Under the pieces are notes generated by a model, which made no database searches, had not been told where the DNA came from, and was given only the letters and a program-made list of their open reading frames with translations. Below, piece after piece: positions 9,343 through 18,158 of a stretch of 64,000 nucleotides of DNA. How positions within the stretch are numbered: the first letter of the stretch is position 1; each line of letters begins with the position of its first letter. Position numbers and translations under genes: made by a program. This DNA is from Mycobacterium sp. (GTDB lineage: Bacteria; Actinomycetota; Actinomycetes; Mycobacteriales; Mycobacteriaceae): assembly GCF_029961025.1 (NCBI RefSeq), contig NZ_JASBVP010000011.1:186001-250000 (forward strand), in the 5' to 3' direction.

Positions 9343-9756
9343 ATGGACCACCCCAGCAGATGGTCGATCCGGGACACGCTGCGCGTGTTCAACAAGTTCA
9401 TGCTCAACCCGGCGATGATGCGACTGGCCGGGCGCAAACACTGGTATGCGTCGGTGATCGGGCACACCGGACGTCACTCGGGCCGGCGGTACGCGACACC
9501 GGTGGTCGCAGAGACGGTGTCGGATGGGTTTATCGTCCCGTTGCCCTACGGCACACACGTCGATTGGCTGCGTAACGTGCTAAGCGCTGGGCAGGCAACG
9601 ATTCGGGTCAGGGACCAGACCTACGCTGTCGTCGAGCCCGAAATTATCGGTGCGGAATCGGCGGCGCCACAGCTATCGGCGGGACGTCGGCGACTGTATC
9701 GGCGTTTGGGAATCGCCAACTTCGTCAAGCTGAAGCTTGCCGAGCCGCGCGGCTAA
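9343..9756 (+). CDS. Deazaflavin (F420)-dependent nitroreductase family protein, Ddn-like
   Basis: The 137-aa protein resembles the Ddn/DUF385 family: an N-terminal amphipathic helix with FNKFMLNP, the G-R-H-S-G-R-R-Y-x-T-P strand and the FIVPLPYG-x-x-x-x-W-L-R-N block that binds coenzyme F420. Members reduce quinones or nitro compounds with F420H2 and are often bound to the membrane surface; in M. tuberculosis Ddn activates pretomanid. It is divergent from the acetyl-CoA synthetase gene and shares its DosR-like box, so a role in redox balance under hypoxia is a reasonable inference. The actual substrate is unknown. Confidence 0.85.
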   Translation: MDHPSRWSIRDTLRVFNKFMLNPAMMRLAGRKHWYASVIGHTGRHSGRRYATPVVAETVSDGFIVPLPYGTHVDWLRNVLSAGQATIRVRDQTYAVVEPEIIGAESAAPQLSAGRRRLYRRLGIANFVKLKLAEPRG

Positions 9757-9796
9757 CGCCCTGCGAGCGCTCCCATCGTCAGCGCGGGCCGCCGGG

Positions 9797-9816
9797 ACAG
9801 GGACCACCGGAATAAG
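9797..9816 (+). promoter_or_regulatory. DosR-like box upstream of USP relic and zinc-ribbon gene
   Basis: GGGAC at 9800-9804 is intact while the right half (GGAAT) is degenerate. It lies about 100 bp before the truncated universal stress protein and would drive the downstream zinc-ribbon gene. Confidence 0.4.
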
Positions 9817-9917
9817 GAACAACGAATCACCAAGTGAGGACTAAAGCCTCCTGACCTATTGCGACGTGTTCGATAGCGTTTTTGCGTTCTCCCGTTGACC
9901 ACTGCCCAAGGGCGCAC

Positions 9918-10166
9918 ATGATGGAGTATGGTCCGCCGACGTCGGTGGTCGTTGGCACCGATGGGTCGCAGACAGCGGTTGGCGCTGCGCGGTGGGCCGC
10001 CGAGAAGGTGGCCGGTTCCGACATCCCGTTGCGGTTGCTCTGCGTCATGGAGCAAAACCGCATCGATACCCGGGCGCTGGCAACCCGGCGCGGCGACACG
10101 GCGCGGCGGAACGCCGGTCGGGCCGTGAACGTGACCAACCCCGGATTTGTGATCCCCTACCGGTGA
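9918..10166 (+). pseudogene. Truncated universal stress protein (USP)
   Basis: From the ATG pair at 9918 the first 40 residues are clearly the start of a UspA domain: S-V-V-V-G-T-D-G-S then a helix AARWAAEKVA and the second strand LRLLCVME. Full mycobacterial USPs have one or two domains of about 140 residues, but this frame continues as basic, unrelated sequence and stops at 82 aa. The ATP-binding G-x2-G-x9-G-S/T motif of the domain end is absent. It is best read as the 5' remnant of a DosR-type usp gene after a deletion. A short peptide could still be translated. Its promoter may now serve the next gene, 18 bp downstream. Confidence 0.7.
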
Positions 10167-10184
10167 GGAAAGGAGTCGATTCCG

Positions 10185-10454
10185 ATGGCTATCTGCGCTA
10201 CCTGCGGCAATGACTACGATAAAGCATTCACCGTCACCTGGGTGGATGGCCATAGCGCAACCTTCGACAGCATTGAGTGCGCGGCAATGAAATTGGCTCC
10301 CACGTGCGCGCACTGCGGCTGTCGGGTCCTAGGCCATGGGGTAGAGGCCGAGGGGACGATTTACTGCTCTGCGCACTGCGCCCGGCAAGCCGGCAGCACC
10401 GGGGTCAGCGACCGCTTTCCCGCCCCGGTGGGCGCCACGCCGGGGACACCGTGA
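10185..10454 (+). CDS. Small cysteine-rich zinc-ribbon protein
   Basis: The 89-aa protein opens with C-A-T-C-G-N-D-Y and later has C-A-H-C-G-C-R and an ending C-S-A-H-C-A, giving paired C-x2-C and C-x3-C clusters typical of a small zinc-binding or metallothionein-like fold. Two central segments (AFTVTW, ATFDSIECAA) look like the strands of a treble-clef or MYM-type finger. It has a strong ribosome binding site (GGAAAGGAG, about 8 bp before the ATG). I recall closely similar proteins in other mycobacteria, often annotated as metallothionein-like, but no defined function. It lies behind the USP relic and a DosR-like box, so co-induction is likely. Confidence 0.75.
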   Translation: MAICATCGNDYDKAFTVTWVDGHSATFDSIECAAMKLAPTCAHCGCRVLGHGVEAEGTIYCSAHCARQAGSTGVSDRFPAPVGATPGTP

Positions 10455-10546
10455 TAGCCGTGACCCGACGCCGCGGCCCTCGAACCGTCGGCAACGGGGC
10501 GACTGAGCGGCGCAACCCGATAACAACTCGTCTATTACGTTATCTA

Positions 10547-10963
10547 CTACGGTGCGTAGATGGCCTTGACGAACTCGGCGATGGCGTGCTCGGGGAGATG
10601 ACGGGCGATATCGGCTTCACTGACGATTCCGACAAGCCGGTGGTTTTCGATGACCGGCAGCCGCCGGATCTGATGCTCCTCCATCATGCTGAGCATCTGT
10701 TCGATACTGGCCTCACCGCCGATGTGATAGACCCGGCCCTGCGCCAGCTCACCGGCCGTGGTGGTGTTGGGATCACGACCGACGGCGATGCATTTGACGA
10801 CAATGTCGCGGTCGGTGAGCATGCCGAGCAGACGGTTGTCGTCCCCCCAGATCGGCAATGCCCCCACACCCGAGTCGCGCATGTGCCGGGCCGCGGCGGT
10901 CATCGTCTCATGTTCACCGATATAGGTCACCCCACGCTGCATGATGTCTTTGGCCGTCGTCAT
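10547..10963 (-). CDS. hrp1: CBS-domain protein, Hrp1-like (hypoxic response protein 1)
   Basis: The 138-aa protein consists of two CBS domains (about residues 8-62 and 72-130) and is very similar, as recalled, to M. tuberculosis Rv2626c/Hrp1, a strongly DosR-induced and partly secreted protein. Shared features include the TARDIM-type start, LTDRDIV, GIVSEADIARHLPEHAI and the conserved ending FVKAI. The Cys in CIAVGRD replaces a Gly of the reference. The ATG at 10963 was chosen because AGGAGA precedes it at 6 bp. Hrp1 binds no known nucleotide tightly; ligand and target remain open. A DosR-like box lies about 80 bp upstream in a region divergent from the CapA gene. Confidence 0.9.
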   Translation of the reverse strand: MTTAKDIMQRGVTYIGEHETMTAAARHMRDSGVGALPIWGDDNRLLGMLTDRDIVVKCIAVGRDPNTTTAGELAQGRVYHIGGEASIEQMLSMMEEHQIRRLPVIENHRLVGIVSEADIARHLPEHAIAEFVKAIYAP

Positions 10964-11044
10964 GGTGTTCTCCTGAAATTCATGCTGTGCCTGGGTGATT
11001 GAGAATCGGCAACCCATAATCTAGGTGCCGGTTTTCAGCCGTGG

Positions 11045-11064
11045 TAGGGCCATTAGGCCTTTTA
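11045..11064. promoter_or_regulatory. DosR-like box between Hrp1-like and CapA genes
   Basis: The sequence tagggccattaggcctttta has the palindromic core GGGCC-ATTA-GGCCT. It is placed to act on hrp1 (minus) and possibly on the CapA gene (plus), both recalled as DosR genes in M. tuberculosis (Rv2626c and Rv0574c). Confidence 0.55.
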
Positions 11065-11162
11065 GCCGCCAACGTTTGGCCGTTGCCGTCGTCCGGGGGT
11101 GATGCGAAGGTGGCGGCAGTGAGGTGGCCGATCGATTAACCTATGGGAGGCGGTGATCGGGG

Positions 11163-12326
11163 GTGGCAGGTGAACCCGCGATGATCACAGTGCTGCTGGG
11201 TGGCGACGTCATGCTCGGGCGCGGCGTCGATCAGATTTTGGCGCACCCCGGTGACCCGTACTTGCGCGAGCCGTACGTGCGGGATGCGCGAGAGTATGTT
11301 CACCTCGCCGAGCGAGCGAACGGGCCGATTCCCCGTCCGGTGGATTGGAGCTGGCCCTGGGGTGACGTACTGGCGCTCCTTGACGATGTTGCACCCGATG
11401 TTCGCGTGATCAACCTGGAAACAACGATCACCGCCGATGGCGAGTTCGCCGAGCACAAAACGGTGTGCTATCGAATGCACCCCGACAACCTGCCGGTGCT
11501 CACGGTGTTTCGGCCCGACGTGTGCGCCCTGGCCAACAACCACATTCTCGATTTCGGCTATCAAGGGTTAGCCGATACGATCTTGGCCCTCACCCCGCCA
11601 GGAATCCAGGCTGCCGGGGCGGGAGCCGATCAGCTCATCGCGCGCCGCCCGGCGGCGGTGACGGTTCCCGGTGGACACCGGGTGCTCGTCGGCTCGGTGG
11701 CGACGAAATCGTCCGGCGTTCCCGAGTCGTGGGCCGCACAGCGCGACCGGGCCGGGGTGTGGTTGGTCCGGGACCTGTCAAGCCGGGTCGCCGACGACGT
11801 GGCGGCAGGGGTGCTCGCGCACAAGCGTGACGGCGACGTGGCGATCGTTTCCGTGCATTGGGGGCCCAACTGGGGCTACGCCGTCACACCGGACGAAATC
11901 GGGTTCGCGCACCGGCTCATCGATGCCGGCGTGGACATAGTTCACGGGCATTCCTCACACCACCCCAGGCCCATCGAGATATACCGCGGCAAACCGATCC
12001 TGTACGGCTGCGGCGACGTCATCAATGATTACGAGGGCATCGGCGGACACGAGTCATTCCGCGGTGATCTCGGCCTGCTGTATTTGACCAGTACCGATCC
12101 GGCCAGCGGTGAATTGGTCTCGCTGCGGTTGATCCCGTTGCGGGTACGGCGGATCCGGCTTGAGCGCGCCTCGCAGACCGACACCGAGTGGCTTCGCGCC
12201 ACCGTGGAGCGCACCAGTCGCCGGTTCGGGATCCGCGTCGTGGCGCGACCCGACGACCTGCTGGAAGTCATGCCCCTGAGCAGCACCACCCGGCCCCAGA
12301 TGAGCCCGGCAGATGCCGGCAGCTGA
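11163..12326 (+). CDS. CapA-family metallophosphatase-like protein (Rv0574c-like)
   Basis: The 387-aa protein belongs to the CapA/PgsA family, named for capsule poly-gamma-glutamate synthesis and having a calcineurin-like phosphoesterase core. Visible metal or active-site segments are GGDVMLGRGVD (residues 14-24), INLETTIT, ALANNHILDFG, SVHWGPNWGY and GHSSHHPRPIEIY. It closely resembles, from memory, M. tuberculosis Rv0574c of the DosR regulon. The GTG at 11163 is chosen because it matches the MAG-type start of that protein and follows a GGGAGG stretch; an ATG at 11181 is possible. No signal peptide is visible, unlike exported CapA proteins, so its role in surface polymer synthesis is doubtful. 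Confidence 0.88.
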   Translation: MAGEPAMITVLLGGDVMLGRGVDQILAHPGDPYLREPYVRDAREYVHLAERANGPIPRPVDWSWPWGDVLALLDDVAPDVRVINLETTITADGEFAEHKTVCYRMHPDNLPVLTVFRPDVCALANNHILDFGYQGLADTILALTPPGIQAAGAGADQLIARRPAAVTVPGGHRVLVGSVATKSSGVPESWAAQRDRAGVWLVRDLSSRVADDVAAGVLAHKRDGDVAIVSVHWGPNWGYAVTPDEIGFAHRLIDAGVDIVHGHSSHHPRPIEIYRGKPILYGCGDVINDYEGIGGHESFRGDLGLLYLTSTDPASGELVSLRLIPLRVRRIRLERASQTDTEWLRATVERTSRRFGIRVVARPDDLLEVMPLSSTTRPQMSPADAGS

Positions 12327-12438
12327 GGCCGGCCTAAACGATCGGGCTTGCTTGCCATCCCAACTGTTGACTGACTTGCCGTGGCCGGCTTGTCGCTTGG
12401 TTGTCGGCGGGTAGCGCCACCCGCAGTGGCGGAGCGGT

Positions 12439-13107
12439 TCAGCCGGCGCTGAACCGGGTTTCGTCGTTGGGATGTGTTCCGGTCGCCTGGAAGATCACGC
12501 GGCGGGCCACGTTCACAGCGTGGTCAGCGAAGCGTTCGTAGAACCTGCCCAGCAGCGTCATGTCCACGGCCGCCTCCACACCATGTTTCCAGCGGCGGTC
12601 CATCAAGACCGCGAATAGCTGCCGATGCAAATCATCCATCGCGTCATCTTCTCGGCGGATTCGGGCGGCTTTGTCCGGATCCCCGGACAGCAACACTTCC
12701 TGGGCCTCGGCCGCCAACTCGACCGCTAATCGGCCCATCTCTGCGAAGTATCCGTTGACCTCTTCCGGAAGAGCGTGTTGTGGGTGACGGCGCCGGACGA
12801 TCTTGGCGACGTGCAACGCCAACCCCCCCATCCGTTCGAGTTCGGCGACGTTTTGAATCGAACTGACGATCGCCCGCAGGTCACCGGCGACCGGGGCCTG
12901 CAGGGCCAGCAACAGGAACGCTTTCTTCTCGGCGCGCGCGCTGATTGCAGCAATCTTCTCGTGGTCGCTGATCACCTGCTCGGCCAGCACCAGATCGGCC
13001 TGCAACAACGCGTGAGTCGCGCGTTCCATGGCCACACCGGCCAGTTCGCACATCTGCGCCAACTGTCCGCTCAGCTCGGCCAGCTGCTCACGATAGGCGG
13101 GCCGCAT
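12439..13107 (-). CDS. PhoU-family phosphate regulator (PhoY-like)
   Basis: The 222-aa protein has the duplicated three-helix PhoU fold: first repeat from about residue 8 with [17 protein letters not shown] and second from about 118 with [17 protein letters not shown], plus E/D-x3-D metal-binding residues such as DHEK and [12 protein letters not shown]. It is the size of mycobacterial PhoY1/PhoY2, which restrain the SenX3-RegX3 phosphate response through the Pst transporter and influence persister formation. No pst or two-component gene is nearby and the gene is isolated, so this is probably an additional paralog. No DosR-like box is seen upstream. Confidence 0.88.
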   Translation of the reverse strand: MRPAYREQLAELSGQLAQMCELAGVAMERATHALLQADLVLAEQVISDHEKIAAISARAEKKAFLLLALQAPVAGDLRAIVSSIQNVAELERMGGLALHVAKIVRRRHPQHALPEEVNGYFAEMGRLAVELAAEAQEVLLSGDPDKAARIRREDDAMDDLHRQLFAVLMDRRWKHGVEAAVDMTLLGRFYERFADHAVNVARRVIFQATGTHPNDETRFSAG

Positions 13108-13381
13108 CTGCTCACCCGCCGGTCACGTCGGCATCACCAGGCATACCTATTCCGGATAACCACATCCCCTGGCCGGGCTCGCATTGCCTGCCTCCTTCCT
13201 GCACGCCGGTTGTGATCATGCGCTGACGGTCGGTTCACCGGCAGGGCCGCAGGTCACCGCCGCCGTGGCCCAAAGTCACATTGGGGGCTCGGGCCGCTGT
13301 CGGTGCCGACGGCGGGAAAGCGGTTGCCAGAACCCGTCATCCCGACGCCCCCGACGCCGCGGTGGACCGTAGTCTCGATAG

Positions 13382-14296
13382 GTGTCGATCCGGGAGCTGA
13401 TCGTGCTCGGTACCGCCAGTCAGGTGCCCACCCGTCGTCGCAACCAGAACGGATACCTGCTGCGCTGGGACGGTGAGGGGCTGTTGTTCGATCCAGGCGA
13501 GGGAAGCCAGCGGCAACTGACGCTGGCCGGTATCCCGGCGACCAGCGTGACCCGGCTGTGCCTCAGCCATTTCCACGGTGACCACTGTCTTGGTGTGCCC
13601 GGCATCGTGCAGCGCCTGTCCCTGGACCGGGTGCAACACCCGATATCGGCGCACTTTCCCGCGTCGGGCCGGGAATTCTTCGCGCGGCTGCGTCACGCCT
13701 GCGCTTTCTACGACGTCGTCGACCTGCGCGAGCAGCCGCTCACTGGGGATGGGCAGGTCGCTGACGGCGCGTTCGGCGTCCTTGAGGCGCGGCGCCTGGA
13801 CCACACCATCGATGCGGTTGGCTACCGGCTGGTTGAGCCGGACGGCCGGCGTTTCGTGCCGCAATTGCTGGCTCAACACGGGATCAGCGGGCCCGCCGTT
13901 GGCGAACTGCAGCGGACCGGAGCGATTTCGGTGGGCGGGCGGACCATCCGGTTACCGGATGTCAGTGAGCCGCGGCGCGGGCAACGGTTCGCATTCGTCA
14001 TGGACACCCGGCTGTGCGACGCCGTTTATGCTCTCGCCGAGGGGGCGGACTTGCTGGTCATCGAGGCGACGTTTCTCACCCAAGACGCTGAACTTGCGCA
14101 CCGTTACGGGCACTTGACTGCACGCCAGGCCGCCCGGGTCGCGGCGGAGTGCGGGGTGCGGCGGCTGGTACTGACCCATTTCTCGCAGCGGTATCCGGCC
14201 GCCTCCCGCTACTTCGAGGAGGCGGCCGAGGTGTTCGCCGGCGATATCGTCGTGGCCGAAGACCTGGCCCGCGTTGCGGTCCCCAAACGGTTGTGA
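13382..14296 (+). CDS. Ribonuclease Z-type metallo-beta-lactamase nuclease
   Basis: The 304-aa protein has the metallo-beta-lactamase motif H-F-H-G-D-H-C near residues 63-69, further zinc ligands in the [10 protein letters not shown] and [10 protein letters not shown] segments, and the overall length of RNase Z. RNase Z removes tRNA 3' trailers. It resembles the mycobacterial Rv2407-type enzyme as recalled. The GTG at 13382 begins the conserved [10 protein letters not shown] strand directly. The gene is isolated between divergent and convergent neighbours with no clear DosR-like box. Whether it is the only RNase Z of the genome or a second copy cannot be seen. Confidence 0.85.
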   Translation: MSIRELIVLGTASQVPTRRRNQNGYLLRWDGEGLLFDPGEGSQRQLTLAGIPATSVTRLCLSHFHGDHCLGVPGIVQRLSLDRVQHPISAHFPASGREFFARLRHACAFYDVVDLREQPLTGDGQVADGAFGVLEARRLDHTIDAVGYRLVEPDGRRFVPQLLAQHGISGPAVGELQRTGAISVGGRTIRLPDVSEPRRGQRFAFVMDTRLCDAVYALAEGADLLVIEATFLTQDAELAHRYGHLTARQAARVAAECGVRRLVLTHFSQRYPAASRYFEEAAEVFAGDIVVAEDLARVAVPKRL

Positions 14297-14390
14297 GCCG
14301 ACGTCCAAAGACGTTCGGTTCCCGCCATGCCCGCCCGGGTGCAAGATCGAGTTCCGCGCAGCGTAGCTGGCCGGCGAAGTGCCCCTCGGG

Positions 14391-15479
14391 CTAGCAATGC
14401 GTCTTGCTGCGATCATCCTGCGGCTCGGCCCGGCTCGGGAGTTTGAGCAGGCGTTCGGCGTTGAGATGGGCGATCTTTTCCTTATCGGCCGGGGTGATCG
14501 GCATCTGGTCAAAAAATCGCCGTGCGGCCGCCATGTTGCCGTAAGGGTAGTCGGTGGTGAACACGATGCGGTCGACGCCGATGACGTGGACCATGGCCAG
14601 ATAGGCGTCAAAGGACAGGCTCCAACTGGGATCCATCACGCCCGGGGACTGATCCGCGAACTCGCCGGCCAGGATGCCCCCGTAGAAGTTGTTGCGAAGG
14701 TAGTCTTTGACGCTGCGTTGAAGACCGCTGGCGGGGGGTGGAAACGAGTAATCGGTGCGCCACGCCATCCAGCTCAATGCTTCGAACTGGTGGCCCACGA
14801 TGATCTGCAGGGCGGGAAACCGGTCGAACACCCCACCCAGGATCAACCGAATGCAGTGAATTCCGGTGTCGATGTGCCAGCCCATCCCCGCGATTGACAA
14901 CATCGCCGACACCGCCGGGTCAAAGCCGCCGTAGTAGGCGTCGATCACCGGCTGCGGCGGCATGGTGGGGTGCAAATAGATTGGGACGCCCAGCGTTTCA
15001 GCGCATTCGAACACCGGCCAAAAGAACTTGTCGTCAAGATAGCGCCCGTTGACGTGGCCATTGATCAGCGCTCCCACAAACCCCTGTTCACGCACGGCGC
15101 GCTCGAGCTCGCGGGCCGCCGCCGCCGGGTCGCCCATGGGCAGGGTGGCAAAACCGAGCAACCGATCGGGGTGTCTAGCGATCGCAGCCGCCACCACGTC
15201 GTTGGCCTGCCGGGCCAGTGTCACCGCCAGCGCCGGCTCCACGGTTTCCGGGCCGGGAACGCTGTGCGAGAGGATCTGCACATCGATACCGGCCGCGTCC
15301 ATCGCGGCGATGCGCCCCTCCCCCAGATCGTAGATGCCCGCCGGCCACTCGCCTTGCGGGCCCGCTTTGCCGAAACGTCGGTTCCGCATCGCGTCGAAAG
15401 CCGATTCGAGCGGACTGTTGGCGTTTGCTTCAGCTACCGCCGGCAACTTGTAGTGCTCTTCGAAACCGATGATCTTCAT
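14391..15479 (-). CDS. Amidohydrolase-2 family protein, gamma-resorcylate decarboxylase-like
   Basis: The 362-aa TIM-barrel protein starts with the E-E-H metal-binding strand typical of nonoxidative arylcarboxylate decarboxylases (gamma-resorcylate and 5-carboxyvanillate decarboxylases) rather than the usual H-x-H. Later family blocks are RFLAFATLP-like RLLGFATLPMGD, FVGALINGH, IYLHPTMPP with the ligand His, IIVGHQFEALSWM and the final FTTDYPYGN with the ligand Asp. Such enzymes use a divalent metal to remove or add CO2 on phenolic acids. The substrate here is unknown. A DosR-like box is placed 59-78 bp upstream of the ATG. Confidence 0.82.
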   Translation of the reverse strand: MKIIGFEEHYKLPAVAEANANSPLESAFDAMRNRRFGKAGPQGEWPAGIYDLGEGRIAAMDAAGIDVQILSHSVPGPETVEPALAVTLARQANDVVAAAIARHPDRLLGFATLPMGDPAAAARELERAVREQGFVGALINGHVNGRYLDDKFFWPVFECAETLGVPIYLHPTMPPQPVIDAYYGGFDPAVSAMLSIAGMGWHIDTGIHCIRLILGGVFDRFPALQIIVGHQFEALSWMAWRTDYSFPPPASGLQRSVKDYLRNNFYGGILAGEFADQSPGVMDPSWSLSFDAYLAMVHVIGVDRIVFTTDYPYGNMAAARRFFDQMPITPADKEKIAHLNAERLLKLPSRAEPQDDRSKTHC

Positions 15480-15537
15480 GGCGCCTCACCCGATGGCCCG
15501 CCCCGAACCGATCAGAACACCGCGAATGCCGCCGATT

Positions 15538-15557
15538 GTAGGGCCGAAAGACCCTCC
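15538..15557 (-). promoter_or_regulatory. DosR-like box upstream of the amidohydrolase
   Basis: The sequence gtagggccgaaagaccctcc fits the degenerate DosR pattern GGGCC-GAAA-GACCC. It is one of several sites in the 331-bp divergent region 15480-15810, which holds no gene that I can see. Confidence 0.5.
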
Positions 15558-15669
15558 CGTTCGGGTGAATTCGAGCACGGCTGAAATCACGGTCCCGTTG
15601 CGGGCCCCGACACGGTCGGAAGCTTTCGCACCGCGGCGGCCGATCAAGGCCGATTTCACCCCCCGCCTG

Positions 15670-15711
15670 GGTGGGTCTTTGGCCCCACAATCGTGGGCCC
15701 TTCGGTCCTCC
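15670..15711 (+). promoter_or_regulatory. Pair of DosR-like boxes upstream of the small membrane protein
   Basis: Box one (15670-15689) has GGGTC-TTTG-GCCCC and box two (15692-15711, read on the reverse strand) AGGAC-CGAA-GGGCC. Their starts are 22 bp apart. They lie 100-140 bp before the GTG at 15811. Confidence 0.45.
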
Positions 15712-15810
15712 TCCCGGAGCCGAACGACCCTCGCCACTACCGGCTCCGGGAGGGAAATATCGCAGACAGACGGGTGAACTGCCAGTCCGCTTGATCTCAG
15801 GAGGTTCACC

Positions 15811-16479
15811 GTGAGCATATCCGTGTTTAATCGCCCAGCGGGGAGGTTTAACCGCCCAGCGGGCCGTCACCGGCCGAGGAATGCGGCCCACCCGCCGGGC
15901 CGGGCGAAGCGTCTCCAACGCCATGAACTGATTGCCGCGGTAAGCGGGGCCGTGTTGTTGGTGGTCATCGGGGTGCTCGCCGGGTGGGCGCATCACAGCC
16001 TGTCAGCTGCGCGGCCGGGATCGCCGACCATCGCGGCAACCCCACCGGCGAGCGACGTTGTTCGGCCGCTGCCGGCCCCGTCCCTGCACGCCCAGCTGCG
16101 GGCCTGGCTCACAGACACCCAACCGTCGATGCATGCGCTGGTCGTTGCGCGAGACGGGATCGCGCCACCCGCAGCCAACCATGACCTCGACGGGACGGCT
16201 GCCGCCTGCCAAACCGCCGACGACGCCGTCGCGAGCCTGCGCCAGCGACTGCCAAGCCCGGATCCGATGCTGACCACCGCCGTAGAGCAGGCTCTCAACA
16301 GCTACCACGCCGGGCTGCGGTTCTGTGTGTGGGGCGTGCATAACCGTGACGGTAACGCCATTGAGCAGGCGGTGATGTATCTCCGTCGGGCAGACGCCGA
16401 GTGGCAGGCAGCGGTTGACATTCTCCAACACGACCTGGGCGAGCCCGGATTCCACGACCCGGGTGCGATGACGACGTAG
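15811..16479 (+). CDS. Single-pass membrane protein of unknown function
   Basis: The 222-aa protein has a basic N-terminal segment, one strong transmembrane helix at about residues 42-60 (AAVSGAVLLVVIGVLAGWA) and a soluble C-terminal domain of about 150 residues with helical pattern, two Cys and a conserved-looking AACQTADDAVASL stretch. Topology rules put the C-terminal domain outside. The start GTG follows AGGAGG by 6 bp. Residues 6-19 contain the direct repeat F-N-R-P-A-G-R twice, encoded by two imperfect 21-bp repeats. I do not recognise a family; the helical C-domain with paired Cys could sense or bind something in the envelope. Paired DosR-like boxes upstream suggest hypoxic induction. 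Confidence 0.7.
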   Translation: MSISVFNRPAGRFNRPAGRHRPRNAAHPPGRAKRLQRHELIAAVSGAVLLVVIGVLAGWAHHSLSAARPGSPTIAATPPASDVVRPLPAPSLHAQLRAWLTDTQPSMHALVVARDGIAPPAANHDLDGTAAACQTADDAVASLRQRLPSPDPMLTTAVEQALNSYHAGLRFCVWGVHNRDGNAIEQAVMYLRRADAEWQAAVDILQHDLGEPGFHDPGAMTT

Positions 16480-16538
16480 CGACCACACCGGACGGCACGC
16501 ACCGCCCGGCGCAACACCGCCGGTCGGCCGGGATTTGC

Positions 16539-18029
16539 TCACCGCCTCAGGGCTTCCCTGGCCCAGAGGGCCGCCGAGCGCAGAAGCACATCGCGTTCCA
16601 TCGCCAACTCGGCGATCTGCCTGCGCAAATCATCGATCTCGTCGCGGACGTCCCGGCTCAGCGGAACCTCACCACCTTGCGCATACCGATCAACCGCCAC
16701 CCCCTGGCCGGGCCTGCCCTGGTACCCGCCCGGTTCGCGGGCCACCTGCGGCGGCAGCGGAAAGCGGCAGGCGTGCCGGCTGTCCGCACGGGCCCCACCG
16801 TGCGTCACCTCACCGGAGCGCTGAGCTCCCCAACTACCACCCGCTGCGCCGCCACCGCCCGCCGCTGCGGCCATGAGACCCGCGGGAAGCATCCCGCCGA
16901 ATCCAGGCCCCAGGCCAGCTAACTCCGCCTCGGGTAAACCGGCCAACGCGGGTTGCGGCAACGCGATGGCCGCATGGCTGACCGCCGGTGCCGCCAAAGC
17001 CCAGCTCCGCGGCACCGACAATGCACCGATCGACCCCGCCCGGCCGATGCTCGCCAACACCCCGCTGCCAACCTGGCCTCCCGGCATCCCAGCACCGCCC
17101 GGAGCCGACGCGCCCGCGCCCGGCAGGCCCGCGCCGTCCCAGGCGCCCAGCCCGGAGCCGTCCCAGCCTGCCAGGGTTGACCCCGACATCGCCCCGGCTA
17201 CCGGGGCTTGCAGCAGCGGGCCCAGCAAAAACAGGATCGACGTGGGGAAAAATGTTCCCCCGCTCCCGAAGGTCAGCAACTCCCCAATATCCCCGAGCAC
17301 CCCGCTCAGGGTGCCGACCCCCGACGGCGGATCGGGCAAATTTGCCATCGCCGCTACCGGCTGGGTCGAGCCACCCGAGGCCAGTGCCTGCAGGATCTGC
17401 GGCACCGTCGCCATCGCCTGGGACACGGGGGGTTCACCGTGGGCTGCCACCGATGTCTCCGCGGCCTGGCGAACGGCAGCGGCCTGCGCGGCTATCCCGG
17501 CCGGGTTGGTGTTCTGCGGCGGTGGGGTGAACGGTGTCAACACCGACGCGGCCGCCGACGCAGCCGCATAGCCATACATCGCCGCCGCGTCCTGCGCCCA
17601 CATCTCGGCGTACTGCATTTCCGTGGTCGCGATCATCGGGCCGTTCTGCCCGAGAATGTTCGTCGCCACCAACGCCGCAAACAGCGCCCGGTTCTCGGCG
17701 ATCAGGGCGGGGGGCACCATTGCCGCAAAGGCCACCTCGTACGCTGCCGCAGCCGCCCGCGCTTGGGCGGCTGTCTCCTCAGCCCGGGCAGCGGTAGCGG
17801 TCAGCCACGCCGCGTAGGGTGCGGCCGCCGCCGCCATCGAGGCCGACGCCGGGCCCAGCCATCCCTCGCCGATCAGCCCTGAGATTACCGAACGGAAAGA
17901 GGCTGCGGCGGAATGCAACTCAGCGGCCAGGTCATCCCAGGCGCCAGCAGCAGCCATCATGGGCGCAGATCCCGGTCCGGAATACATGCGTCCGGAGTTG
18001 ATCTCCGGCGGTAACAGCGCGAAATCCAT
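16539..18029 (-). CDS. PPE-family protein (PPE-SVP type with coiled C-terminal tail)
   Basis: The 496-aa protein starts with the PPE domain ([11 protein letters not shown]) and keeps the WxG-like turn G-E-G-W-L-G-P-A-S near residue 50. The central part is Ala/Gly/Pro rich and ends with an S-V-P-R-S-W-A motif, placing it in the PPE-SVP group. The last 40 residues form a charged helix ([26 protein letters not shown]) that recalls the leucine-zipper of IS3-type OrfA transposases. The ATG at 18029 is used because the PPE domain begins there. Such proteins are exported by ESX type VII systems as PE-PPE pairs; the partner here is the 37-aa PE-like gene just upstream. Confidence 0.9.
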   Translation of the reverse strand: MDFALLPPEINSGRMYSGPGSAPMMAAAGAWDDLAAELHSAAASFRSVISGLIGEGWLGPASASMAAAAAPYAAWLTATAARAEETAAQARAAAAAYEVAFAAMVPPALIAENRALFAALVATNILGQNGPMIATTEMQYAEMWAQDAAAMYGYAAASAAASVLTPFTPPPQNTNPAGIAAQAAAVRQAAETSVAAHGEPPVSQAMATVPQILQALASGGSTQPVAAMANLPDPPSGVGTLSGVLGDIGELLTFGSGGTFFPTSILFLLGPLLQAPVAGAMSGSTLAGWDGSGLGAWDGAGLPGAGASAPGGAGMPGGQVGSGVLASIGRAGSIGALSVPRSWALAAPAVSHAAIALPQPALAGLPEAELAGLGPGFGGMLPAGLMAAAAGGGGAAGGSWGAQRSGEVTHGGARADSRHACRFPLPPQVAREPGGYQGRPGQGVAVDRYAQGGEVPLSRDVRDEIDDLRRQIAELAMERDVLLRSAALWAREALRR

Positions 18030-18044
18030 TATCACACACACCTC

Positions 18045-18158
18045 TTAGCCGGTCGCTACCGCATTGGCAGCCTCGGTGACCGAATACGATCCGACACTGT
18101 TAGCCATGGTGCTCGCTGCCGATGGCGGCATTTCCGGCTGGATGATCACGTAAGACAT
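18045..18158 (-). CDS. Very short PE-like protein (37 aa)
   Basis: The frame starts M-S-Y-V-I-I-Q-P-E-M, which mirrors the M-S-F-V-x-x-x-P-E start of PE proteins, and continues with AASTMANSVGSYSVTEAANAV, like the first PE helix. It stops after 37 aa whereas a PE domain has about 100. A GAAAGG site precedes the ATG and the PPE start follows 15 bp after the stop, the normal PE-PPE operon order. It lacks the second helix and the Y-x3-D/E secretion signal. It may be a decayed PE gene or a minimal partner; the intact frame and ribosome site leave both open. It is too short for ordinary gene finders. Confidence 0.55.
   Translation of the reverse strand: MSYVIIQPEMPPSAASTMANSVGSYSVTEAANAVATG

Noticed and set aside
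13108..13381. Possible RNA gene between PhoU and RNase Z
   Set aside because: No tRNA-like cloverleaf, palindrome or DosR-like box could be seen by eye; treated as plain intergenic sequence.
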